From Rhizobium sp. 16-449-1b (GTDB lineage Bacteria; Pseudomonadota; Alphaproteobacteria; Rhizobiales; Rhizobiaceae), in assembly GCF_017741935.1 (NCBI RefSeq), contig NZ_JAGHMH010000018.1:124001-188000 (forward strand): a stretch of DNA of 64,000 nucleotides. Direction: 5' to 3'. Positions 57,706-64,000 of the stretch are shown here, one piece after another. Within the stretch, counting starts at the first letter, position 1; the number at the start of each line of letters is the position of its first letter. The notes beneath the pieces were generated by a model. That model ran no database searches. It saw only the letters and a list, made by a program, of their open reading frames with translations, and was not told the origin of the DNA. The translations under genes and the position numbers were made by a program.

Positions 57706-59895
57706 TCAAGCCGCCCGCGTCGCGCGCTTCCGCGACAGATGCGCCACCACGTTCTCGATCATCCGCATCCCGGCGTCGCCGCCGAGCGTCATGATCGATT
57801 CCGGATGGAACTGCACGGCCGCGATCGGTTCCTTGGCGTGCTCGATGCCCATGATCGTGCCATCCTCGCTCTCCGCGGTGATGATGAAATCGCGCGGCAG
57901 GGTCGAAGGGTCAGCGAAGATCGAGTGGTAGCGGCCGACGGTGACTTCCTTGCCGAGGCCTGAAAATACCAGGCCCGGCTCGAGCACACGGATGCGCGAC
58001 GGCTTGCCGTGCATGGGAAGCGCCAGATGCCGCAGCTCGCCGCCATAGGCCTCGGCGATCGCCTGCAAGCCAAGGCAGACACCGAAGATCGGTAGGTTGC
58101 GGGCACGCGCCTTCTTGATCGTTGCCTTGCAGTCGAAATCCTTGGGGTTGCCAGGACCGGGCGAGAGCACGACGAGATCGGGATCGAGCCGGTCGAAAAT
58201 CTCTTCCGGCACCGGCGAGCGCACGGTCGAGACCTCGGCCCCCGTCTGGCGGAAGTAATTGGCCAGCGTATGCACGAAGCTGTCTTCGTGGTCGACGAGC
58301 AGGATCTTGACGCCCTTGCCCACAGTGGCGACGTCGCGGCTGGCCTTGGCCGTATTGCCGGCCTTGGCATCGCGGATGGCGGAGAGCATGGCGGACGCCT
58401 TCAGTTCGGTTTCGGCTTCTTCTTCCTCGGGGATGGAGTCGTTCAGAAGCGTCGCCCCTGCCCTGACTTCGGCAATCCCGTCCTTGATGCGCACGGTGCG
58501 CAGCGTCAGCCCCGTGTTCATGTCGCCATTGAAACCGACCATGCCGATCGCGCCGCCATACCAGGCGCGCGGGCTCTTCTCATGGCTCTCGATGAAGCGC
58601 ATGGCCCAAAGCTTCGGCGCACCGGTGACGGTGACCGCCCAGGCGTGAGACAGGAAGCCGTCGAACGCGTCCATGTCGTCGCGCAGGCGCCCCTCGATAT
58701 GGTCGACCGTGTGGATGAGACGCGAATACATCTCGATTTGCCGGCGGCCGATGACCTTGACCGAACCCGGCTCGCAGACTCGTGATTTGTCGTTGCGATC
58801 AACGTCCGAGCACATGGTGAGCTCGGATTCATCCTTCTTCGAGTTCAAGAGCTTCAGGATCTGCTCCGAGTCGGCGATCGGATCGTCACCACGCTTGATC
58901 GTGCCTGAGATCGGGCAGGTCTCGATGCGGCGGCCGGAGACGCGCACGAACATCTCCGGCGAAGCGCCGACCAGATACTCCTGGTTTCCGAGATTGATGA
59001 AGAAGGAATAGGGCGACGGATTGATCGCCTTCAGGCGCTTGGAAATATCCGAAGGCTTGCTGTCGCAGCGCTCCATGAACTTCTGCCCGGGCACGACCTC
59101 GAACAGGTCGCCCTTGCGGAAGCTTTCCTTGGCCTTGACGACCAGCTCGGAATATTCGCCGGGGCGGTGATCGCTCTTCGGCGGGATCGTGTCGGTTCGC
59201 TGGAACGGCTCGGCCGGAATATCGCCGGCCTTGCCCTCGGTGGTCAGCCCGCCCTTTTCGAAATCGTAGCGATCGATCCAGGCCTTGGCCGAATAATTGT
59301 CGACGACCAGAATCTCATCAGGGAGATAGAGCACCATGTCGCGCTGGTCGGAGGGGCGCGTCAGCTTCAGATTGATGGCGTCGAACTGGAAAGCGAGGTC
59401 GTAGCCGAAGGCGCCATAGAGCCCGAGGCTGGCATCGGCCTGCGAATAGAAGAGATCGGTGACGGCGCGCAGCACGGTGAAGACGGTCGGGATCTTCGAG
59501 CGCTCTTCTTCCGTAAACGCCCGGTCCGGCGCCTTGACGGTGAGATCCAGCCGCCGCTTGGTCGACGCGCCGAGTTCCAGCTCGGAAATCGTCTTCAGCC
59601 GCTCGGTAACGAAGCCGAGAATGACCTCGCCGCGCTCGTTATAGGCGTCGATCCAGACCTTGCGGCCGTTGCAGGAAATGCCGAGCGGCGGATCGACCAC
59701 GGCCGTATCCCAGCGCGTGTAGCGGCCCGGATATTCGTAGTTCGACGAAAACACCGCGCCGCGGCGCTCGTCGAGCTTGTCGATATAGGAGGAGACCGCG
59801 TCGGCATAAGGGATCGCCCGGCGCTGCCGCGTGACCGTGATGCCACCCTTGGTCTCGTAAATCTCCGCTCCGTCATCCCTGATGATCGTTACCAT
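57706..59895 (-). CDS. trpE(G): Anthranilate synthase, fused components I and II
   Basis: This codes for 729 residues, the length of rhizobial TrpE(G). The chorismate-binding part (about 1-515) includes FEVVPGQKF, SPEMFVRV and the CPISGTIKRG, DRNDKSRVCEPGSV and GAIGMVGFNGDMNTG blocks. The glutaminase part (about 530-729) has the PGPGNP oxyanion loop, nucleophile Cys607 in GVCLGLQA and the His697/Glu699 pair in QFHPES. The enzyme makes anthranilate from chorismate and glutamine at the start of tryptophan synthesis. Its mRNA leader carries the trpL peptide and attenuator (59940-60052), which controls expression by tryptophan supply. Confidence 0.97.
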   Translation of the reverse strand: MVTIIRDDGAEIYETKGGITVTRQRRAIPYADAVSSYIDKLDERRGAVFSSNYEYPGRYTRWDTAVVDPPLGISCNGRKVWIDAYNERGEVILGFVTERLKTISELELGASTKRRLDLTVKAPDRAFTEEERSKIPTVFTVLRAVTDLFYSQADASLGLYGAFGYDLAFQFDAINLKLTRPSDQRDMVLYLPDEILVVDNYSAKAWIDRYDFEKGGLTTEGKAGDIPAEPFQRTDTIPPKSDHRPGEYSELVVKAKESFRKGDLFEVVPGQKFMERCDSKPSDISKRLKAINPSPYSFFINLGNQEYLVGASPEMFVRVSGRRIETCPISGTIKRGDDPIADSEQILKLLNSKKDESELTMCSDVDRNDKSRVCEPGSVKVIGRRQIEMYSRLIHTVDHIEGRLRDDMDAFDGFLSHAWAVTVTGAPKLWAMRFIESHEKSPRAWYGGAIGMVGFNGDMNTGLTLRTVRIKDGIAEVRAGATLLNDSIPEEEEAETELKASAMLSAIRDAKAGNTAKASRDVATVGKGVKILLVDHEDSFVHTLANYFRQTGAEVSTVRSPVPEEIFDRLDPDLVVLSPGPGNPKDFDCKATIKKARARNLPIFGVCLGLQAIAEAYGGELRHLALPMHGKPSRIRVLEPGLVFSGLGKEVTVGRYHSIFADPSTLPRDFIITAESEDGTIMGIEHAKEPIAAVQFHPESIMTLGGDAGMRMIENVVAHLSRKRATRAA

Positions 59896-59939
59896 TGCTT
59901 CACTCCGTTATCAGCCCGGATGACAGGCGGCCTTAAAAC

Positions 59940-59971
59940 AAAAAAAGCCGCCTGGTGTTTTCCGGGCGGCT
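59940..59971 (-). terminator. Attenuator terminator of the trp leader
   Basis: On the minus strand the stem AGCCGCC/GGCGGCT (arms at 59965-59971 and 59946-59952) is followed by seven T bases (59940-59946 as A on the plus strand). It stands between trpL and trpE(G). When ribosomes do not stall at the Trp codons, this hairpin forms and ends transcription early, producing the small leader RNA. Confidence 0.88.
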
Positions 59972-60007
59972 CATCGTCGTCTTTGGACACGATTGGTCGA
60001 GGCCGCC

Positions 60008-60052
60008 TTAGCGAGCCCACCACCAGATTGCGATGTTCAAGGACATGTTCAT
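60008..60052 (-). CDS. trpL: Tryptophan leader peptide TrpL
   Basis: The 14-residue peptide reads MNMSLNIAIWWWAR, with three consecutive Trp codons at 60017-60025. The rhizobial trpL peptides have the same length and the same WWWAR ending. Ribosome stalling at these codons when charged tRNA-Trp is scarce favours an antiterminator structure and lets transcription reach trpE(G). In Sinorhizobium meliloti the released leader RNA (rnTrpL) and the peptide are also known to act in trans. No ribosome-binding site is present ahead of the start codon, in line with leaderless translation. Confidence 0.93.
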   Translation of the reverse strand: MNMSLNIAIWWWAR

Positions 60053-60060
60053 GGGCGGAA

Positions 60061-60089
60061 TTGTTAGCGTGAGATGAGAGCCAGCGCAA
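60061..60089 (-). promoter_or_regulatory. Probable trpL-trpE(G) promoter
   Basis: On the minus strand, TTGCGC (60084-60089) and TAACAA (60061-60066) are 17 bases apart. The first codon of trpL follows eight bases after the -10 box, so transcription would begin at or within a few bases of the trpL AUG. This agrees with the leaderless trpL transcript known from Sinorhizobium. Confidence 0.6.
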
Positions 60090-60109
60090 GAGGCGAATAC
60101 GGCCACGAA

Positions 60110-60135
60110 AAAGGGCGGCTCTGGGGCCGCCCTTT
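60110..60135 (-). terminator. Rho-independent terminator of the TonB-dependent receptor gene
   Basis: The perfect 10 bp arms AAAGGGCGGC (60110-60119) and GCCGCCCTTT (60126-60135) have a 6-base loop and are followed by TTTTTCG on the minus strand. It stands 8 bases after the receptor stop codon and 20 bases before the trp promoter, so it keeps receptor transcripts from running into trpL. Confidence 0.88.
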
Positions 60136-60143
60136 CGATTGGT

Positions 60144-62429
60144 TTAGAAGCGCTGGGTCAGCGAGATTTTGAAGGTGCGGCCCGGCTCGGAGTAGTATTC
60201 GCGAGGCTGCGAACCGCCGGTGCGGACCGAGGCGTAGTCGTAGTAGGTCTTGTCGAAGACATTGTAGATGCCGGCGTTGATCTTCAAACCCTTGATCTGC
60301 TCGGGCTCCCACCATGCGGTCAGGTCGACGATTCCGTAACCAGGCGTGCTGAAGTAGCTCATAGACGTCGCGGTTCCGATGGTCTGGCCGCGCGCATGCT
60401 TGACGCCGGTCCAATCGAGGCCAACACCCCAAGTCTCGGTGTCATATCCGACGCTGACGACGGCCTTGAGAGGCGCGACGGACTGCAGGAAGGTCTTCGT
60501 ATCGAGGTTGTTTCCTTCAGCGTAGGCCAGACCCGCCAGAGCGCGGAAGCCGTTCGAGAAGCGCTTGTGAACGGAGATTTCCGTACCGAAGATCTCGGCG
60601 TTCGCCACGTTGTTATAGGTGCTGATGCCGCCCTGCGGATACTGCGACAGCGTGTAGCCGAGAGCGGCAGCCTGCGCGGCGTTCAGGCTCGTCGTGTCGA
60701 TGAAGTTGCGGTAGCGGTTGTAGAACAGGTTCACGCGGCCACCGAGATCATCGTCACCCAGCTTGGCGCCGATTTCGAAGCCATTGCTAGTTTCCGACTT
60801 CAGGTTGGGATTGCCGATACGCAGGTATGTGCCCGGACCACCGAAGGTGCTGAACAGTTCGCCAGCAGTCGGTGCACGGAAGCCCATCGCCCACTGACCG
60901 TAGAGCAGAACCTGATCGTTGACTTCCTGCTCGAGGCGGATCTTCGGCGATATCGCCGTATCGTTGAAGCCGTTCGGCAGCGCCGGGTTGCCGGCGTTGT
61001 CGGCGAAGGCATCGGTCATCTTCGGATCGTGCTTGACCCAATCGAAGCGCACCCCTGGTGTAACCGAGAAGCCGGTATCACCGAAGCTGACCTTGTCGTC
61101 GAGATAGAGACCGATACGGCCGGTCTCGACCTTCGGCGTGTCAGCCTGGTTGGTGTGCAAATTGGAGCAAGCGGTGAAACCGGCCGGATAGGCGCCACTC
61201 GGCAGAGGTGCCGGGCAATTGTCATAGCCCGATGAATACTGCTCGCTCGTAGCATGAGCAATGTCGAAGCCGAAGACGAAGTTGTGGTCGAGGTAACCAG
61301 TATCGACGTTCTTCTCCAAGGCGCCGACGAGACCGATCGTGCGTTCGTCGTAATCGTTCAAACGACCGATCGGGCCGATGACCGACGTGGAGCGATAGCC
61401 ATTATATCCCGTTCCACGCGTCTGGTCCTGCCAGTAGAGCGAAGCCCACGCGGCATCGACAAGGCTGTCGTCGCTTTCGGATTGGAACTTGTAATCCAGC
61501 GAAATGCGGTCGCGAGCGGTGGAATCGTTCGTTTCGTAGTTGCCCGGACGATAATTGCCGGTCAGTGTCTGACCGGTCTTGGAGTCGGTGTCGCGATCCT
61601 TGCGATAGCTTTCCGCCGTCAGACCGATCGTATGGCCACCCTCGAGCTCCTGGCGCAGCTTGAACAGCAGATTGTGCTGATCGTAATCGGAAGGATTGGG
61701 AGCGGTACGCGTGGCACCATAGGTGTCGACGGTGCCTTGGCTGTCGGTTTGCTTGCCGGTCTTGTAACCGCCCTGGAACATGATCGAGGTATTTTCGATA
61801 CGCTTGGCGATGGCGGCGGAGGGTGAGGAGCTCTTGTCGGAGCTGTCATAAGTGTACTTGACGATGCCGCCCCAGTCGCGGCCTTCCTCGATCAGATCTT
61901 CCGGCTCAAGCGTACGCACGGCGAGAACACCACCGAGCGCGCCACCGCCGGCACGGCTCGAATCCGCGCCACGCAGAACGTCGACGGCCGAGAGCGACGA
62001 GAAGTCGAAGGTATCGACGCCACCAGTGGCATTGCGCGACGCATCCGAAAGGAAGGTCAGCGGAATGCCATCCACGGTCGTCAGTACGCGGCTGCCTTCG
62101 AGACCGCGAATGTTGACGCCACCCGTATTGCGGTTGAAGTTGACGCCCGGCTCGGCGATACGGCCGAGATCGCTGATGCTTGTGATCTGCTTGTTTTCGA
62201 TCTGGGCGGCCGTCGTCTCGGTCGCCAGCGGTGTGTCGGTGGCGCTGCCCGGCGCCGGCGCGGACACCCGCTTGCCCTTCACAACAATCTTCTGCAGCGT
62301 CGTCTCGCCGTCGCTCGTAGCAGCCGGCGTCGTCGTTTGCGCGCTCTGCGCCAGCGCCTGCGAGACCGGACCAGCGCAGACAAACGCCGCGCTCACCAAA
62401 AGCGCCGAGCGCCAATGTCGGATAACCAT
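60144..62429 (-). CDS. TonB-dependent outer membrane receptor, heme/hemoglobin type
   Basis: The ATG at 62429 follows GAGGGG and gives 761 residues. A signal peptide covers about 1-27 (ending ALAQ). A TonB-box-like stretch TLQKIVVKG follows, then the plug domain (about 60-190, with NTGGVNIRGLEGSRVLTTVDGIP), and the beta barrel ending in ISLTQRF with the terminal Phe required for outer membrane insertion. The FRAP and NPNL motifs (GFRAPTAGELF, IGNPNLKSET) are those of heme receptors such as HmuR/ShmR. The likely role is uptake of heme or hemoglobin iron. An IRO box for RirA lies about 155 bases upstream. The usual hmuPSTUV genes are not in the window. Confidence 0.93.
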   Translation of the reverse strand: MVIRHWRSALLVSAAFVCAGPVSQALAQSAQTTTPAATSDGETTLQKIVVKGKRVSAPAPGSATDTPLATETTAAQIENKQITSISDLGRIAEPGVNFNRNTGGVNIRGLEGSRVLTTVDGIPLTFLSDASRNATGGVDTFDFSSLSAVDVLRGADSSRAGGGALGGVLAVRTLEPEDLIEEGRDWGGIVKYTYDSSDKSSSPSAAIAKRIENTSIMFQGGYKTGKQTDSQGTVDTYGATRTAPNPSDYDQHNLLFKLRQELEGGHTIGLTAESYRKDRDTDSKTGQTLTGNYRPGNYETNDSTARDRISLDYKFQSESDDSLVDAAWASLYWQDQTRGTGYNGYRSTSVIGPIGRLNDYDERTIGLVGALEKNVDTGYLDHNFVFGFDIAHATSEQYSSGYDNCPAPLPSGAYPAGFTACSNLHTNQADTPKVETGRIGLYLDDKVSFGDTGFSVTPGVRFDWVKHDPKMTDAFADNAGNPALPNGFNDTAISPKIRLEQEVNDQVLLYGQWAMGFRAPTAGELFSTFGGPGTYLRIGNPNLKSETSNGFEIGAKLGDDDLGGRVNLFYNRYRNFIDTTSLNAAQAAALGYTLSQYPQGGISTYNNVANAEIFGTEISVHKRFSNGFRALAGLAYAEGNNLDTKTFLQSVAPLKAVVSVGYDTETWGVGLDWTGVKHARGQTIGTATSMSYFSTPGYGIVDLTAWWEPEQIKGLKINAGIYNVFDKTYYDYASVRTGGSQPREYYSEPGRTFKISLTQRF

Positions 62430-62583
62430 AATCAACCCCTCAATGAAAAAAGTACCGGGCTGGCTGGTCGTCACGCATTCGCGCTTGGAGGGGCTGGCTA
62501 GGTGTTGAGGCGAATAATTCCGCCTTCTTCTTGCCGCATAAAAAACATGAGTATAGTTGTCAATATATGCAGCCGAGATATCA

Positions 62584-62598
62584 TGATCTAAATGGTCA
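62584..62598. promoter_or_regulatory. IRO box (RirA-type operator) between the receptor and extensin-like genes
   Basis: The sequence TGA-N9-TCA (62584-62598), flanked to CATGA/TCATG, matches the iron-responsive IRO motif recognised by RirA in rhizobia. It lies in the shared upstream region of the receptor and the extensin-like gene. A receptor promoter with TTGACA and TATGCG 17 bases apart (62558-62563 and 62535-62540, minus strand) begins about 20 bases from the box. Confidence 0.6.
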
Positions 62599-62679
62599 TG
62601 TTTTAACGATGCCGATCAACGTTGCGAAATTGCAACGAAATCCGCCCTCATACGTTGTTATTCCGCTGGGAATAAAACG

Positions 62680-63657
62680 ATGGATGGATGCGTGAAGAAG
62701 ACAGGCCAGATCGCGACAGCACTCCTCTGCCTCATCATGTTGACCGGCGCCGGCCTGCCCGAGACCGGGCCAAAACCGGAAGTGAAACCCGGCGACAAGC
62801 AGGTCGAACAACAAGCCGAGGACCCGGCGAATATCGATGTCGCGCCTAAGCCGCAGCCCAAGCCAGATGCTAAACCCGAGACCGCAGCACCCGACGCTGC
62901 CAGCCCCGATGTTCCAAAGCCGGACACAAAACCCGATGAGAAGACCACCGAAGGTGACCAGCCCACCCCCTCCTCCGACACGTTAGCGAAGGACGCAGCC
63001 GCGCCCAAGCGCGAGGTGCAAGGCCCCAACCTCCCCGACAAAAACCCTCCCGATAAGCAGACGCTCGAGGCCCAGCATCTGACGATCGAGCCGGAAAGCG
63101 ATGCCGACCACTCCGAATGCGTCAAGGAGCTGCAAGCGCTCGGCGTCGTCTTCACCGATCTCAGCCGTATCGACGACGGCAATGGCTGCGGCATCGACAA
63201 GCCGATCAAGGTCACCCAAGCCCTGCCCGGCATCAAGCTGAAGCCGGATGGCGTCTTCCGCTGCCCGGTGGCGCTGGCGCTCGCCCGCTGGATGAAGGGG
63301 ACGGTCATCCCGGCAGCAGCCATTGCAGCCGCCGATCAGGGCCGCATCACCACCATCAACCAGGCCTCCTCCTATATCTGCCGCCTGCGCAACAGCGCCG
63401 AAACCGGCAAGATCTCCGAACACGCGCGCGGCAACGCGGTCGATATCGCAAGCTTCAGCTTCGAGAAGGGAGAGGATATCGCGGTCAAGCCGAGGCGCGA
63501 GGATTCGACCCTGATCGGCGCCTTCCAGCGCACTGTCAGCGCAGCCGGCTGCCTCTATTTCACGACGGTACTCGACCCCGAAAGCGACGCCGCTCACGAG
63601 ACCCACTTCCATCTCGACGTCCTGCAGAGAAAGGGCGGATACCGCTATTGCCATTGA
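62680..63657 (+). CDS. Extensin-like C-terminal domain protein, exported
   Basis: The start at 62680 gives 325 residues. A signal peptide with hydrophobic core covers about 8-24. Then comes a long Pro/Lys/Asp/Ala-rich region (about 28-130) like a wall-spanning linker. The C-terminal 185 residues form the extensin-like domain: CVKELQALGVVFTDLSRID, SYICRLRNSAETGKISEHARGNAVDIASF and HETHFHLDVLQRKGGYRYC. The His/Asp residues in SEHARGNAVDIA and THFHLD resemble the metal-binding site of M15-type peptidases. The protein is probably periplasmic. It is divergent from the heme-type receptor gene; whether it is also iron-controlled is open. Confidence 0.88.
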   Translation: MDGCVKKTGQIATALLCLIMLTGAGLPETGPKPEVKPGDKQVEQQAEDPANIDVAPKPQPKPDAKPETAAPDAASPDVPKPDTKPDEKTTEGDQPTPSSDTLAKDAAAPKREVQGPNLPDKNPPDKQTLEAQHLTIEPESDADHSECVKELQALGVVFTDLSRIDDGNGCGIDKPIKVTQALPGIKLKPDGVFRCPVALALARWMKGTVIPAAAIAAADQGRITTINQASSYICRLRNSAETGKISEHARGNAVDIASFSFEKGEDIAVKPRREDSTLIGAFQRTVSAAGCLYFTTVLDPESDAAHETHFHLDVLQRKGGYRYCH

Positions 63658-63731
63658 AAATGGCAGTAGCGTCAGTGACTTGCCGGCATCAGGTGAATCG
63701 GAAACCGAGCATCTTCAATTGATGCGAGAGA

Positions 63732-64000
63732 TCAAAACAGCCCCTCGATAGCGCCATCCTCATTGAGATGAATGCGCTCGGCGGCGGGCGATTTCGGCAG
63801 GCCGGGCATGGTCATGATCTCGCCGGTGATGACGACGACGAAGCCGGCGCCGGCCGATAGTCGCACCTCGCGCACCGAAACCACATGCCCCTCCGGCGCG
63901 CCGCGCAGGTTGGGGTCGGTCGAGAAGGAATATTGGGTCTTGGCGATGCAGACGGGCAGATCGCCATAGCCCTGCTCTTCCCAGACCTTCAGTTGGTCGC
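63732..64000 (-). CDS. fhs: Formate-tetrahydrofolate ligase, C-terminal part
   Basis: The stop codon is TCA on the plus strand at 63732-63734, and the frame stays open to the window end, giving about 89 residues. It reads KVWEEQGYGDLPVCIAKTQ, then SFSTDPNLRGAPEGHV, GAGFVVVITGEIMTMPGLP and the ending GAIEGLF, as is typical of formate-tetrahydrofolate ligase. The enzyme forms 10-formyl-tetrahydrofolate from formate, ATP and tetrahydrofolate. About 460 residues at the N-terminus lie outside the window. No start codon is visible, since the 5' end is missing. Confidence 0.92.
   Translation of the reverse strand, partial: DQLKVWEEQGYGDLPVCIAKTQYSFSTDPNLRGAPEGHVVSVREVRLSAGAGFVVVITGEIMTMPGLPKSPAAERIHLNEDGAIEGLF

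Noticed and set aside
1..64000. tRNA or rRNA genes, CRISPR arrays, prophage or complete IS elements
   Set aside because: None was recognised by eye on either strand; no transposase, integrase or repeat-spacer pattern was found.

Overview
This 64 kb window looks like a piece of the main chromosome of an alphaproteobacterium of the family Rhizobiaceae, most likely Rhizobium in the broad sense. The evidence is the high GC content with dense overlapping genes, a RIME-type palindromic intergenic repeat, a fused trpE(G) gene preceded by the rhizobial three-tryptophan leader peptide and attenuator, a RirA-type IRO box beside a TonB-dependent heme-type receptor, an extensin-like protein, and a cytochrome bc1 operon with separate cytochrome b and c1 genes. 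Most genes are housekeeping or ordinary metabolic genes. No tRNA, rRNA, CRISPR array, phage or complete insertion sequence was seen.

Left part (1-22.8 kb): the 3' part of ychF, a polytopic membrane protein, a tandem MaoC-fold pair, apt, a DUF2325 coiled-coil protein with a perfect palindrome upstream, petABC, an endonuclease/exonuclease/phosphatase-fold membrane protein, and two paralogous 622-residue ABC exporters that flank a solitary ribbon-helix-helix protein and a chemoreceptor. Then follow trmL, a Na/Pi cotransporter, hemF, small unknown proteins, and the overlapping operon DUF1285 - Nudix CoA pyrophosphatase - cca.

Middle (22.9-46.5 kb): a four-gene MoxR / DUF58 / BatA-DUF4159 / amidotransferase-like operon, followed by a 270 bp element with perfect 34 bp terminal inverted repeats that looks like a MITE inserted in the operon's last stop codon. 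After it come an MFS transporter, two acetyltransferases, an aldo/keto reductase with a divergent LysR gene, a glutathionyl-hydroquinone reductase, a Nudix protein, a metallophosphoesterase, a TPR lipoprotein-like protein, an ECF sigma/anti-sigma pair, leuA, benE, an ornithine cyclodeaminase-family gene, a second-type clpP, a DUF2076 protein and a GDSL/SGNH-type esterase.

Right part (46.8-64 kb): a family 25 glycosyltransferase, queF, a cation diffusion facilitator, and then an accessory stretch (about 49.3-54.9 kb) with lower GC in places. This stretch holds a TetR/MAPEG divergent pair with a clear operator, a 282 bp duplicated fragment of a DUF2161 gene, an isochorismatase/GlxA pair, small unknown genes and degenerate repeats. 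The final part has a GNAT gene, an SDR/LysR divergent pair with two operator-like boxes, trpE(G) with its trpL attenuator, a TonB-dependent receptor, an extensin-like gene and the 3' end of the formate-tetrahydrofolate ligase gene.

No obviously new defence or biosynthetic system was found. The observations most worth a second look are the MITE-like element with its nested hairpins, the MoxR operon, the duplicated DUF2161 segment bracketing a small accessory cassette, and several well-formed operator candidates (TetR, LysR, ribbon-helix-helix, RirA).
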